Positions 30,832 to 45,600 of a DNA stretch of 64,000 bases are shown piece after piece. The stretch lies in the NCBI RefSeq assembly GCF_000169375.1, contig NZ_AAXY01000015.1, positions 26,438 through 90,437 of the forward strand, written 5' to 3'. Origin of the DNA: Marinobacter sp. ELB17 (GTDB lineage: Bacteria > Pseudomonadota > Gammaproteobacteria > Pseudomonadales > Oleiphilaceae). Position 1 is the stretch's first letter. Every line of letters begins with the position of its first letter. The notes beneath the pieces were generated by a model. The model searched no databases. It saw only the letters and a list, made by a program, of their open reading frames with translations, and had not been told where the DNA came from. Made by a program: the position numbers and the translations under genes.

Positions 30832-31821
30832 TCAGGAGCGTTTACGCCCGGCAAAACGCAGCCCCAACCACTCCACCACCAGCACTAGCAGAATGCCCGC
30901 CACGACCATCAATAAGGCCTGGAAAACAAGTGGATTCAGGTCGGTCAGTTCAGCAAACAACGCCGGGCTAATGCTGACTTCGTGCACAGGCACCTGCTCT
31001 CCGGCGCTGTTAATCCGCCAACTCAGAGTTTCTTTCCAGGGCCAGACCTTGTTCAGCGCGCCCAGCATAAATCCGATCAACAGTGCCAGAACAACGTCGT
31101 GAAAACGGTCAAAGGCCCAGGTAATAACACGAGCAATAGAAAAAAGACCCGTTGCACAGCCGCCAACAAACAGCAACAACAACGCAACGTCAAAGTCCTT
31201 TATGGCGCCAAGCACTGGCACATACATACCCAGAATGACCAAAATAAAACTGCCGGAAATGCCCGGTAGAATCATCGCACAAATGGCGATGGCTCCAGCG
31301 AACAGAAACATGGGCGCCGAGGGCTCGACGGCCACAGCCGGCAAGCTGGTTATCCACCACGCAAAGGCCGTACCCACCAATAGCGGCAGCACCAGGCGCC
31401 AATGATACTGGCGAACTTCGCGCCCAACGTGCCACACAGAGGCCAAAATCAGTCCGAAGAAAAAACTCCACAGCAAGATCGGATAGGTGGTCAGTAAATA
31501 GCTGATCGCTGATGCCATGGTGGCGATGCTGAGCACAATGCCACCCAGCAGGGTCAACAAAAAACTGCCATCGCAGACCTGCCAGAAAACGGCGACGCGG
31601 CCCCGAATTAAGTCGGTCAAAAGCGCTTTAGGCACTGCATTTATCGCTGCCAGCATGCGAAAATAAATGCCGGTAATAAACGCAATGGTGCCACCAGAAA
31701 CGCCAGGAACTATGTCGGCCGCGCCCATGGCCAACCCCCGCAGAAAAACCGACGGCAAACCCTGGGAACGCAAAGCGGCGGTCTTCTCATCAGTCCGCAA
31801 AGTGGGCGACGTTTGGCTCAT
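30832..31821 (-). CDS. DUF368 family polytopic membrane protein
   Basis: The 329-aa protein has about eight to ten hydrophobic helices and the DUF368 signature near the N terminus (GAADIVPGVSGGTIAFITGIY), repeated in an inverted half as ILPGISGSFILVILGMY. Members of this family have been implicated in undecaprenyl phosphate recycling in some bacteria; that role here is inference. The ATG overlaps the pcm stop by one base (TGATG). Confidence 0.88.
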   Translation of the reverse strand: MSQTSPTLRTDEKTAALRSQGLPSVFLRGLAMGAADIVPGVSGGTIAFITGIYFRMLAAINAVPKALLTDLIRGRVAVFWQVCDGSFLLTLLGGIVLSIATMASAISYLLTTYPILLWSFFFGLILASVWHVGREVRQYHWRLVLPLLVGTAFAWWITSLPAVAVEPSAPMFLFAGAIAICAMILPGISGSFILVILGMYVPVLGAIKDFDVALLLLFVGGCATGLFSIARVITWAFDRFHDVVLALLIGFMLGALNKVWPWKETLSWRINSAGEQVPVHEVSISPALFAELTDLNPLVFQALLMVVAGILLVLVVEWLGLRFAGRKRS

Positions 31822-32477
31822 CAGCGCACCACGCCGCCCAACAAAGGCACAAACTTGACAGCTTCCAATTCCGTGCGTTCAAAACGATCGCCGCGGCGCA
31901 CAATTTGAACCAGTACCTGTCGTTCAGCCCCCACCGGGGAGATCAGAACACCGTTGTCTGCAAGCTGTTGCAACAACTCGACGGGCACCTCGGTGGGTGC
32001 GGCGGTTACAATAATGCCGTCGTACGGGCCACGTTCGGGCCAGCCCATACCACCATCAGCGTGGCGCAGCACAGCGTTGCGACACTTTAGATCGCGCAGG
32101 CGCTCCCTTGCTCGGTCCTGAAGTGGTTTTATGCGTTCAACGCTGAACACCTCGGCAAACAAGTTGCACAGCACCGCGGTCTGATAGCCAGAGCCAGTGC
32201 CCAATTCCAACACTTTCTTCGGTTGGTGGCCGTATAGCAATTCGGTCATACGGGCAACAATATAGGGTTGCGACAAGGTCTGGTTGTGGCCAATCGGCAA
32301 AGCAGTATCTTCATAGGCCCTGTGCGCCAAAGCTTCATCGAGAAAAATATGGCGTGGAACCTCGGCTATGGCGTCTAATACCTGTGGTGACGAAATGCCT
32401 TTGTCTTTCAGACGCTGGATCAGGCGCAGGCGGGTGCGCCTGGACGTCATGCCTATTCCTTGCATGTGCGCACTCAT
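31821..32477 (-). CDS. pcm: Protein-L-isoaspartate O-methyltransferase
   Basis: The 218-aa SAM-dependent repair methyltransferase has the AdoMet motif [15 protein letters not shown], the isoaspartate-site region [21 protein letters not shown] and [16 protein letters not shown]. Length matches E. coli Pcm (208 aa) plus a few N-terminal residues; an ATG at residue 5 or 10 could be used. Its ATG overlaps the surE stop (ATGA). Confidence 0.96.
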   Translation of the reverse strand: MSAHMQGIGMTSRRTRLRLIQRLKDKGISSPQVLDAIAEVPRHIFLDEALAHRAYEDTALPIGHNQTLSQPYIVARMTELLYGHQPKKVLELGTGSGYQTAVLCNLFAEVFSVERIKPLQDRARERLRDLKCRNAVLRHADGGMGWPERGPYDGIIVTAAPTEVPVELLQQLADNGVLISPVGAERQVLVQIVRRGDRFERTELEAVKFVPLLGGVVR

Positions 32478-33256
32478 TGTATCTTGCCTGAGCTGTCTTC
32501 CAGCGCTCCAACCCAGTCACGCAGGCTAGACATCACTTGGTGCCGGGTCATGTCGATATGCACCGGCGTAATAGACACGTAACCTTGAGAAATGGCGTGA
32601 AAATCGGTGCCCGGGCCTGCATCACCGCCGTTACCAGCAGCGCCTATCCAATAGCGCTTTTTGCCGCGGGGACAGGTCATGGGCACCGCACCCTCGGCCC
32701 GTTCACGGGCGCCCAGACGTGTTACGCGGAATCCGGACAGTTCACTCCAGGGCAAATCCGGTACGTTCACATTCAGAATGGAACGCGGCCCAAGGTCCAT
32801 GGGCTTATGGAATTTCAGCAGCGTAGCAACCACCCTTGCGGCGGTGTCGTAATGAAACCGACCGTTATTGACGAGCGAAACCGCAATCGCCGGAAGGCCT
32901 AAATGACGGCCTTCGGTGGCTGCCGCAACGGTGCCAGAATAAATAATGTCATCGCCCAGATTGGCGTGTGTGTTGATGCCCGACACTACTCGGTCAAAGG
33001 GTTGGTCGAACAAACCGTTTACCGCAAGATGGACACAGTCTGTTGGCGTGCCATCTAACGAGTAAAAGCCATTTGGATGCTTTTCCACCGTCAACGGGCG
33101 CTTCAGGGTCAGCGAATTACTGGCGCCGCTGTGGTCTCGATCAGGGGCCACCACATGCAGTTCACCCAGGCCTTGCAAACCTTCGTAAAGGGCAATTAGC
33201 CCCGGCGAATGCACGCCGTCATCATTGGATAACAGTATTCGCACCTTGTGCTCCAT
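32474..33256 (-). CDS. surE: 5'/3'-nucleotidase SurE
   Basis: The 260-aa metal-dependent nucleotidase has the N-terminal active-site motif [14 protein letters not shown] (the Asp-Asp pair binds metal), [14 protein letters not shown] and [23 protein letters not shown]. It belongs to the conserved truD-surE-pcm-nlpD-rpoS stretch, associated with stationary-phase survival. Length is close to E. coli (253 aa). Confidence 0.97.
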   Translation of the reverse strand: MEHKVRILLSNDDGVHSPGLIALYEGLQGLGELHVVAPDRDHSGASNSLTLKRPLTVEKHPNGFYSLDGTPTDCVHLAVNGLFDQPFDRVVSGINTHANLGDDIIYSGTVAAATEGRHLGLPAIAVSLVNNGRFHYDTAARVVATLLKFHKPMDLGPRSILNVNVPDLPWSELSGFRVTRLGARERAEGAVPMTCPRGKKRYWIGAAGNGGDAGPGTDFHAISQGYVSITPVHIDMTRHQVMSSLRDWVGALEDSSGKIQ

Positions 33257-33263
33257 AGATTTG

Positions 33264-34367
33264 TTATTCGTTAAGCCGACTCAGGGCAAGATCCTGCAAC
33301 GCAAAAACGTCTGCCAGCAGCGTTGTTGCATACTGGCCAGCGCCCAACGTAAATTCGATTGCCAGTGTGGCGCTGTCTTGCCATTCCCAATTCAGGTTTT
33401 GCGGCACCAGCTGCAGGGGCCGGCGCTCCGGCTGCATGCGCGTGCTGGCAAAGAGCGCGGCTAACTGCGGATTGGCTGCCACCGCCGAGCGCTCTAGCTG
33501 CTCCTGTTCGCCGGTCGCGCGGGTACCACCATCACCCCACAGCGGGCCCGTGACCCCCTGATCATCCGGCTCGCCAGCCATGGGCTGGCACCAGCTACCA
33601 TTGTTGACGCGCGCGGCCAGCGCTTCATTAAACAGCCACGAGCGGGCAGCGGAAAAATACAATACATTTTTCGAATCCTGACTGCTACGGCCGCCACGAC
33701 CCCGGCCTTTGCCACGGCCCTTGGCGGGACGATTCAACGAGCGCGGATTCAACAACAACGCATTGTCTAGATTGGCGCCGTTATGGCCAAAGCGCTGGGG
33801 ACCAAAATAATTGGGCACGCCGGACTGTGCCAAACGCTCTAGTGCCTGATCAATAGCGCCTTGCTCGCCAGCCACATTGCGCAGAATAATACGAAAGCGA
33901 TTACCGCTGTGATCACCGCGGCGCAACTTGCTCGCGCTGCGACAACTGTCTGTTACTGGCCAGTATTCGCTGACGCTGGCGATAAAATCTGCATCGCTGT
34001 CATTCTGGCCAGGGCGATAAAGACTGAACCACTGCCATGTCACGGCATGGCGATCTTTGAGGCCGCAAAAGCTCACGTCAAAGGGGCGTAAATCGGCCAT
34101 CGCTGCCAGCTCACGGGCGACATATTCGGTATTATCGCCGGTTTTTTGCAACCGCAAGCATAGGTGTTCGCCGGCGTTTCCGCTGCCATTTTCGCCCTGA
34201 ATGTTGGCCTTGTCCAGAACTTCACTAACCTGGAAGTCGTTTGCACAGTGTTTAAAATTGGCACTGGCCACGCACTTGCCGGTAGATGATGGCCATTGCA
34301 GGCGCCAGTTATGGCCTTGCGCCGGATCTGAAGTGTCGTTTCGAGTGCCGTTTTGAGTATCGTTCAT
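33264..34367 (-). CDS. truD: tRNA pseudouridine(13) synthase TruD
   Basis: The 367-aa enzyme forms pseudouridine-13 in tRNA-Glu. The active site is [15 protein letters not shown], with the catalytic Asp. Other motifs are [12 protein letters not shown] and [13 protein letters not shown]. An Arg/Gly/Lys-rich insert (about residues 220-235, [13 protein letters not shown]) precedes the latter and is not usual for TruD. The ATG at 34367 overlaps the ispF stop (ATGA) and is preferred over an upstream in-frame start at 34391. Confidence 0.94.
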   Translation of the reverse strand: MNDTQNGTRNDTSDPAQGHNWRLQWPSSTGKCVASANFKHCANDFQVSEVLDKANIQGENGSGNAGEHLCLRLQKTGDNTEYVARELAAMADLRPFDVSFCGLKDRHAVTWQWFSLYRPGQNDSDADFIASVSEYWPVTDSCRSASKLRRGDHSGNRFRIILRNVAGEQGAIDQALERLAQSGVPNYFGPQRFGHNGANLDNALLLNPRSLNRPAKGRGKGRGRGGRSSQDSKNVLYFSAARSWLFNEALAARVNNGSWCQPMAGEPDDQGVTGPLWGDGGTRATGEQEQLERSAVAANPQLAALFASTRMQPERRPLQLVPQNLNWEWQDSATLAIEFTLGAGQYATTLLADVFALQDLALSRLNE

Positions 34368-34843
34368 GAGTTTTGCGCTTGCAGCAGGCAAATCGCCTGG
34401 CAGGCAATGCCCTCCCCGCGGCCGGTGAAGCCCAGCTGTTCGCTGGTGGTGGCTTTCACACTGACCTGACTGGCGGTCATGTTCAGGTCCTGTGCAATAT
34501 TCACGCGCATGGCGTTGATGTGAGGCGCCATTTTGGGCGCCTGGGCGATGATGGTGACATCCACATTCACCACGCTGTAATTCAGTTCCTGAACCCGCTG
34601 CATGACGCGACGCAGCAGATCACGACTGTCCGCACCGGCCCAGTCGGCGCTGGTGTCCGGGAACAGGTGGCCAATATCACCCAGCGCAAGAGCGCCAAGC
34701 AGCGCATCCGCCAACGCGTGCAGCAGCACATCGCCGTCAGAATGAGCCTTCAAACCACAACTATAGGGAATACTGACACCCCCCAGAATAATCCTGTCGC
34801 CTTCACAAAAAGCGTGAACATCAAAGCCCTGACCAATTCGCAT
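34364..34843 (-). CDS. ispF: 2-C-methyl-D-erythritol 2,4-cyclodiphosphate synthase
   Basis: The 159-aa MEP-pathway enzyme has metal ligands in GQGFDVHAF near the N terminus (Asp-x-His), the [11 protein letters not shown] motif and the terminal substrate loop [18 protein letters not shown]. It is encoded between ispD and truD in the usual gammaproteobacterial order, 24 bp downstream of ispD. Confidence 0.97.
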   Translation of the reverse strand: MRIGQGFDVHAFCEGDRIILGGVSIPYSCGLKAHSDGDVLLHALADALLGALALGDIGHLFPDTSADWAGADSRDLLRRVMQRVQELNYSVVNVDVTIIAQAPKMAPHINAMRVNIAQDLNMTASQVSVKATTSEQLGFTGRGEGIACQAICLLQAQNS

Positions 34844-34867
34844 ACTAATTCCGTTCAGATGACCACA

Positions 34868-35569
34868 TTACAACTGGCCAAGAATGAAGCCGGCCAACGC
34901 CAAATCCGCAGGCACGGTGATTTTGATATTATCCGGCCGCCCTTCCACCAACAGCGGCCTGTGGCCAGCCTGTTCCATCGCCGAGGCCTCGTCGGTTATT
35001 GCAAAACCTTGATTTAAAGCCCTTTGTAAGGCGTCACGCAACAGACCGTAGCGGAACACTTGCGGGGTTAGCGCGCGCCACAGATAGCGGCGGTCAACGG
35101 TTGATGTAACCGTATCCGGCGCTTGGGGGCTTGCCATTTTGAGGGTGTCAGTGACCGGTGAAGCTAGCAGGCCACCCACACTGTGGGCACCCACTTTTTC
35201 TAACAGCCGTTTAAGATCGTCAGACGCCACACAAGGGCGAGCCGCGTCATGTACCAATACCCAGTCTTCATTTTTGGCCTTTGGCGCTAATGCCTGCAAC
35301 GCATTCAGTACCGAATTGGCACGCTCGTTACCGCCGGCGCAAGTTGCAATTCGGCTGTCAGAACTTGCGTTCGTGCTGGCCCACCAAATGTCGGTGGAGC
35401 TTAATGGCACTATACACCCTGCCGCCGGCAACGCAGCCAGCAAACGCCGCAGGGTTATATCCAATATGTATTCACTATTAACACGCAGATACTGTTTTGG
35501 GCACTCAGCCGCCATGCGCTGACCAACACCTGCAGCGGGAACAATCAGCCAAAGAGAAGCTTCAGGCAT
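34868..35569 (-). CDS. ispD: 2-C-methyl-D-erythritol 4-phosphate cytidylyltransferase
   Basis: The 233-aa MEP-pathway enzyme joins CTP to MEP. The nucleotide-binding N terminus is VPAAGVGQRMAAECPKQYL, followed by VLVHDAARPCV and TDEASAMEQAG. Length is typical (about 236 aa). It lies 346 bp upstream of the ftsB start, in the conserved ftsB-ispD-ispF order, with 38 bp between the ftsB stop and its ATG. Confidence 0.96.
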   Translation of the reverse strand: MPEASLWLIVPAAGVGQRMAAECPKQYLRVNSEYILDITLRRLLAALPAAGCIVPLSSTDIWWASTNASSDSRIATCAGGNERANSVLNALQALAPKAKNEDWVLVHDAARPCVASDDLKRLLEKVGAHSVGGLLASPVTDTLKMASPQAPDTVTSTVDRRYLWRALTPQVFRYGLLRDALQRALNQGFAITDEASAMEQAGHRPLLVEGRPDNIKITVPADLALAGFILGQL

Positions 35570-35607
35570 GGGCTGGGGCGCCGTGGTTGTGGAGCAGGAA
35601 GCTGAGG

Positions 35608-35916
35608 TTATTGGTCGACCACCAAAAAGAAGGTTTCATCATTACGAATCAATCCCAGATCGATACGCGCACGTTCTTCCACTGCACCCTGTTCATTGCG
35701 CAGGTTACGTACTTCGGCGTACAACCGCTCGTTACGGGTCGCCAGCGTGTCATTGCCCTGTTGCTGCTCTGCGATGGCCTGTTCCAGCGCCCAAACTTGG
35801 GCAAAACTGCCCTCACCGATCCACAAGCGTACCTGCAGTAGCAAAACCAGCACAATAATGAAGGCCCAGATAAGTTTGATGGGCGAAAAAAAAGCGCTTG
35901 GAGACGGCTCGGCCAT
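35608..35916 (-). CDS. ftsB: Cell division protein FtsB
   Basis: The 102-aa bitopic septum protein has a short cytoplasmic N terminus, one membrane helix (IWAFIIVLVLLLQVRLWIG) and a periplasmic coiled coil (VWALEQAIAEQQQGNDTL, ERLYAEVRNL) with the family end (ARIDLGLIRNDETFF). The ATG at 35916 gives the usual length; an in-frame extension to 35979 is less likely. It works with FtsL and FtsQ in the divisome. Confidence 0.94.
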   Translation of the reverse strand: MAEPSPSAFFSPIKLIWAFIIVLVLLLQVRLWIGEGSFAQVWALEQAIAEQQQGNDTLATRNERLYAEVRNLRNEQGAVEERARIDLGLIRNDETFFLVVDQ

Positions 35917-36124
35917 AACAGTTTCCGGGTTGCCAATGAGCGTTGATTGTACGGTTGGCGTCCAATGCTTATAAAACATCCATCAGCAATAGTATAGACC
36001 TTTATAAAGCGGAATAACAAATGCCGCTAACTGACTGTTAAAAAAGGCCATAGTGCCTGGATTTTCAGCTTGGCACCATGACCTTTGCACTTCCACAACC
36101 AGCAAAAGGGCCGACCTGAACGAT

Positions 36125-37423
<1,299 letters not shown>

Positions 37424-37538
37424 TCAGGGTCTCCGAGTTTGTAGTCAGAATCGGGTGTAAGATAGAGTGAGAAGCGGCTTTGCAAAAAACGCTTTCCGCT
37501 CTCTCCCGTTGTTCGTACCCATACTGAAACACCGCCAA

Positions 37539-40016
<2,478 letters not shown>

Positions 40017-40103
40017 TCAGATTCCATGATTGTCAGGTTCTGTGGAGGGGGGAGATTGTCATCTCAAGATGGGAGATCAGACTACCAGAAAGCCCCAACC
40101 TGC

Positions 40104-41485
40104 TCAATCACAATCCCGCCCCACAATCAGCCGCCAGCCACTTGGAGGAGCGCTTCCACTGTATTTTTCCGAACACCATAAAAAGCCCACCGCAATTAAC
40201 TCCTCGGCAGCGCCGCAGCCCGCAAAAACCAAGGGCAAACGGGCTCTTTCCCAAGGTGGCACGGCCTGTTCCTGCAGCCATTTTTTCACGACTTTTGCCG
40301 GACCGTCAGGGTGAAAGCGGATGCGTTCACCGCCCTGCCTCGTAGATACCCGTATTGGCGGCGGCCCGATTTGCTGATCGTTGCCTTGATTGTGGTCGTT
40401 ACTTTGCCAGGCCAACGCCAATGTCCACTCTCCCCAGCGCAGCGTCTGCTGCGGTAAAACCGACTGCGAGCCTTCCGGCAAGGGGTTTTGCGCTGCCACA
40501 AGATACAGTCTGTGCTGAAAGCGTCGAACGCTATAGCCCTGCCCCAACAGTTCCGGCTCACGATCTGCAGCAGCATCCATTAACCCTGCCAAGGTCCGCT
40601 GCCAGTCTGCGGACACAGGCGCAGGTAAGCCGCAAGACTGGCACCACCAGCGCAGCAGGTTGCCCTGTTCCGGGGGCGACAGTTCAGCAAACGCACGCTG
40701 GTCCAGCGAATATGGCTGGCTGTGCTGATAGACCCCATCGCAGGCATGCCACTGAAGCTGCGCCAGCTTTTGGTTTAGCGTATGGCTGTCGGCACAGCCG
40801 CGGGCTGATGCCTCTACACGCCGTATGAACGATGGCCAGCGGCTTTTTAGCGGTGGATCACGCTATTGCGCAGGTAATTGCGATCAAAACGTTGGTCGCT
40901 GTTGCTGGGGTCTTCCATCCACGGCAGCCCGGCGCCCTCGGCCCAAGCTTCCAGCTGAGCACGGGAAAACTCAAGCAACGGTCGCGCCAGAGCACGTGCA
41001 CATAGGGCACGGGTGAATGGCATGCCTGCCAGACCCGCCACGCCACTGCCGCGAAAAAGACGGAACAATACGGTTTCCAGTTGATCGTCGCCGTGGTGGG
41101 CCAGCAATAACAGCTCATCGGCACGCAAATATTGCTCAAATACACCGTAGCGAGCTGCGCGCGCAGCCTGCTCCAGGCCCCCGACACCTTCTGCTTTGAC
41201 TGGCACCGTCACGGATACGACGCGCAGGGGCACGCTCAAGCGCGCGCAGACATCGCGGCAAAAGGCGTCCACCTCTGCAGCATTAGGCTGTAACTGGTGA
41301 TTGATGTGGAGCGCAGATAAGGCAATGGAGGCCGGCGTAATCGCCGCGAACAGATGCAACAGTAAAGAAGAATCCAGACCGCCACTAAAGGCGATACACA
41401 GACGGTCATGCTGGGGAAGCTGCCTGGCCAGATCGCGCAGCGGCGATGGCCAGGCTGGGGCGCTGTGGCTAACGTCCGCTGTCAT
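40104..41485 (-). pseudogene. tilS: tRNA(Ile)-lysidine synthase, split by a frameshift
   Basis: TilS makes lysidine at C34 of the AUA-reading tRNA-Ile. The N-terminal part (212 aa, 41485 to the TAA at 40847-40849) holds the PP-loop SGGLDSSLLLHL, HHGDDQLETVLFRLFRGSG and the end of the synthase core (EDPSNSDQRFDRNYLRN). The frame then stops, and the remaining 248 aa continue in the -1 frame from 40850 to 40104, starting LKSRWPSF and including both C-terminal TilS regions. One missing base in the CGCTAAAAAG stretch around 40841-40850 restores a full protein of about 460 aa. tilS is usually essential, so a sequencing error is a serious alternative. The 5' end overlaps accA by 17 bp. Confidence 0.85.
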
Positions 41486-42422
41486 AGTGGGTCAGGCGCT
41501 CATAGCGCCTTGCAACCAGTTCGTCCAGAGGCAAGCGGGTCAACTCGGCTAGACCTTCCGTTAGCGTCGCCTTAAGCGAATTGGCCATATCTTGAGGCTT
41601 ACGGTGAGCGCCACCCAAGGGTTCTTTGATCACGTTATCCGCCAGGCCCAGATCTTTCAGGCGATCTGCCGTTACGCCCATGGCTGCGGCGGCTTCCGAT
41701 GCGTAGTCTGCGCTTTTCCACAAAATGGACGCACAACCTTCCGGGGAAATAACCGCGTAGGTGGAATACTGCAGCATGTTCAGCTGATCGCACACACCAA
41801 TAGCCAGTGCACCGCCTGAACCGCCCTCGCCGATGATGGTGGAGATTATTGGCGTTTTCAAACGCGACATAACCGCCAGGTTGAACGCAATGGCTTCACT
41901 CTGCCCGCGCTCTTCCGCACCGATACCAGGATAAGCGCCCGGGGTGTCGATAAAGGTCAGAATCGGCATTTTGAAACGCTCGGCCATTTCCATCAGCCGC
42001 AAGGCTTTACGGTAACCTTCCGGGCGCGGCATACCAAAGTTGCGCTTCACTTTTTCGCGCACTTCACGGCCTTTCTGGTGGCCAAGCACCATGACCGGCC
42101 TATCATTAATACGGGCTGTGCCACCCACCATCGAATAGTCGTCGGCGTAACGCCGGTCACCGTGCAACTCATCGAAATCGTCAAACAACATCTCAATGTA
42201 ATCGAGCGTGTAAGGCCTGCGCGGATGCCGCGCCAAACGCGTAACATCCCACGGCTCAAGGTTAGAGAAAATACTCTCCGTCAGGCTCACGCTCTTTTTC
42301 TTGAGCCGGGCAATTTCATCGGTGATATTGATGTCGGTGTCGTTGCCCACCATCCGAAGCTCTTCGATTTTGGCTTCCAGATCGGCAATGGGCTGTTCGA
42401 AATCGAGATAATTAGGGTTCAT
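41469..42422 (-). CDS. accA: Acetyl-CoA carboxylase carboxyltransferase subunit alpha
   Basis: The 317-aa carboxyltransferase alpha subunit is part of fatty-acid synthesis. Signatures include [19 protein letters not shown] near the start, [44 protein letters not shown] and [13 protein letters not shown]. It lies between dnaE and tilS, as in many gammaproteobacteria. A 182-bp gap upstream separates it from dnaE and holds no gene that I can support. Confidence 0.98.
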   Translation of the reverse strand: MNPNYLDFEQPIADLEAKIEELRMVGNDTDINITDEIARLKKKSVSLTESIFSNLEPWDVTRLARHPRRPYTLDYIEMLFDDFDELHGDRRYADDYSMVGGTARINDRPVMVLGHQKGREVREKVKRNFGMPRPEGYRKALRLMEMAERFKMPILTFIDTPGAYPGIGAEERGQSEAIAFNLAVMSRLKTPIISTIIGEGGSGGALAIGVCDQLNMLQYSTYAVISPEGCASILWKSADYASEAAAAMGVTADRLKDLGLADNVIKEPLGGAHRKPQDMANSLKATLTEGLAELTRLPLDELVARRYERLTHYDSGR

Positions 42423-42604
42423 GATGTTCCATCATTTGAATTCGTGGCAGCCGCAGCTACCAGGCCAGAATTTGTGTCAAAGATAACAGCGCAATCGCCG
42501 AGCCTAAAGCGGACATTGGTCTGACTGCGCCTAACTGACAAAATGGTAATCTTTCCGATGCCACGCCCGCCTCGGCCAGCGCAGCAAACAAATAAGTATT
42601 GCCT

Positions 42605-45600
42605 TTAATCATAGACCAGTTCCACGCTATGGTCGCCCACCAGGTATTTCAGCTCCAGCAACAGGCTATCGTTGGGCTCTACCCGCCAGGATGAACCCAG
42701 CTCAATACGAGTGCTGGCGGCCGGACTGGTGTACTCAATCCACACTGGACTGCCTTCGCAGCGATGCGGCGCCAGCAATTGTTCCAGTGAGTCCAGCAGG
42801 CCATTGCCAAGCTGGCTTTCATTCAGTTTCAGCTGCAAACCGCGGCTGAATTGCTGGCGGGCGCTGGCTACATCCATCACCGAATTAACCCGCATCTTCA
42901 TTTGCCCAGAGTAGTCATCGTGGCTGACCTGACCTTCCACTACAATCACCTGATCTGACTGCAGCAGCTCGCGGTTTTCAAAAAACGCTTCGGAAAAAAG
43001 CGTCGCTTCGATGCGCCCACTGCGATCATCCAGGGTAATAAAGCACATGGTGGAACCGGTGCGCGTTTTCATGGTGCGCTGCGCCACCACCAGCCCGGCT
43101 ACCCGTTGTGGCGATTTATTGGGTTTCAGGTCGGCGATGGAGGAGCGCACGAAGCGCCGAACCTCGCGCTCGTATTCATCAAACGGATGGCCTGTCAGGT
43201 ATAGCCCAAGCGTGTCTTTTTCACCCTTAAGACGTTTCTTTTCCGGCCACTCACGAATATCGGCAACATCGGTGTAGGCGTCTACGTCAGCGGCGGTTTC
43301 CAGCATATCGCCAAACATGTCCACCATGCCGGCGGCTTCATTACGCGACTGCTGGCCTGCTTGCAGTATGGCTTTTTCGATACTGGCCATCAGCTGGGCG
43401 CGGCCGGCGCCTAACTTGTCCATAGCGCCAGCGCGAATCATCGCTTCCAACGCGCGTTTGTTGACCTTTTTCAGATCAACCCGGCGGCAAAAGTCGAACA
43501 GGTCGGTGAACGGCCCATTTTCTTTGCGCGCCGTAACAATGCTGTCAATGGGGCCTTCGCCAAGGCCTTTGATTGCACCCAGGCCATACACCACCTGGCC
43601 ATCGTCATTGGCGGTGAAGGCGTATTCCGAGGTACTTACATCCGGCAGAACCAAATCCAGCTTCAAGCTACGGCACTCTTCCACCAGCGTAACCACCTTG
43701 TCGGTGTTCTGCATATCGGCGGTGAGCACGGCAGCCATAAACTCGGCGGTGTAGTGAGCCTTTAGCCAAAGGGTTTGGTAAGACACCAGCGCATAAGCGG
43801 CGGAGTGGGATTTGTTGAAGCCGTAACCGGCAAACTTTTCCACCAGGTCGAAGATGTTTTCCGCCAAGGCCTTATCAATATTATTGCCAGCACAGCCATC
43901 CAGAAAAAACTGCTTCTGCTTGGCCATTTCTTCGGGTTTTTTCTTACCCATTGCGCGGCGCAGCATGTCCGCGTTACCCAGACTGTAACCCCCCATTACC
44001 TGGGCGATCTGCATAACCTGTTCCTGGTACAGGATAACGCCGTAGGTGGGCTCCAATACCGGCTTCAGGCCTTCATACTGATAATCCGGGTGCGGGAAAG
44101 ACATCGGCTGCTTGCCATGCTTTCGGTCAATAAAGTCGTCTACCATGCCTGACTGCAAGGGGCCCGGGCGGAACAGCGCCACCAGGGCGATCATATCTTC
44201 CAGGGAATCCGGTTGCAGGCGCCGGATCAGGTCTTTCATACCGCGGGATTCCAGCTGGAACACGGCGGTGGTTTCGGCCTTTTTCAGCATCACGAACGAA
44301 GCCGGGTCGTCCAGCGGAATTTCGCTGATGTCCAACGGCTTTAACCCGCGTTTTTCCCGCCGCGGATTGATCATTTTCAGCGCCCAATCGATGATGGTCA
44401 GCGTGCGCAGGCCGAGGAAGTCGAACTTCACCAGGCCGGCGTCTTCCACATCGTTTTTGTCGAACTGGGTTACCAGGCTGCCGCCGTCGTCGTCGCAATA
44501 CAGCGGCGAAAAGTCGGTGATCTTGGTGGGTGCAATCACCACCCCGCCGGCGTGTTTACCAGCGTTACGGCACACGCCTTCAAGCTTAATCGCCATTTCC
44601 CAGATTTCCTGGGCTTCTTCATCCTGCGCCAGAAACTCTTTGAGTGACGGTTCCTGCTCTACGGCCTTGGCCAGGGTCATACCCACTTCAAACGGGATCA
44701 TTTTGGACAGTTTGTCCGCCAGCCCGTAAGACTTGCCCTGCACCCTCGCTACGTCACGCACCACGGCTTTGGCGGCCATGGTACCGAACGTAATTATCTG
44801 CGATACCGCTTCGCGACCGTATTTTTCGGCCACATAGGCGATTACCCGATCGCGGCCTTCCATACAGAAGTCGACGTCGAAGTCGGGCATGGAGACCCGT
44901 TCGGGGTTCAAAAAGCGTTCGAACAGCAGATCGTATTGCAGCGGGTCCAAGTCCGTAATCAACTGAGCGTAGGCCACCAGGGAGCCGGCACCGGAACCAC
45001 GGCCCGGCCCTACCGGCACGCCGTTGTTCTTTGCCCACTTGATAAAGTCCATCACGATCAGAAAGTAGCCGGGAAAACCCATCTGGATGATGATATCCAG
45101 TTCAAATTTCAGCCGGTCGTAATAGGCTTGGCGCTTGCTGTCATAATCCGGATCGTCTTTGGGCAGAGTTTTGGCCAGACGATCTTCCAACCCTTCTTCC
45201 GACACACGGCGAAAGTAGTCGTTCATGGTCATGCCTTCAGGCACGGGGTAGTTGGGCAGAAAGTATTCGCCCATGCGCACGGTGACCGAGCAGCGCCGGG
45301 CGATGGCTAGGGTGTTTTCCACGGCTTCGGGAATGTCGGCAAACAGCTCGATCATTTCTTCAGCGCTGCGCAGGTGCTGTTGGTCACTAAAGCGGCGGTC
45401 GCGGCGCGGATCGTCCAGCGTGCGGCTTTCGCCAATGCATACCCGCGCTTCGTGGGCCTCGAAGTCTTCCGCATAAATAAAGTGGACATCGTTGGTGGCC
45501 ACCACTGGCAAACCTAATTCGGCCGCCAACGCCACATTCAGGTGCAAGCAATCTTCATCACCTGCACGGCCAGTACGCTGAAGCTCCAGATAAAAACTGC

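Noticed and set aside
36041..36064. Possible terminator after eno on the minus strand
   Set aside because: There is a six-T run, but the pairing is only about four base pairs (AGGC/GCCT); too weak to call.
40104..40850. Programmed -1 frameshifting as the explanation for split tilS
   Set aside because: The -1 shift would join the frames, but there is no slippery heptamer of the X-XXY-YYZ type at the junction, so deletion or sequence error is more likely.
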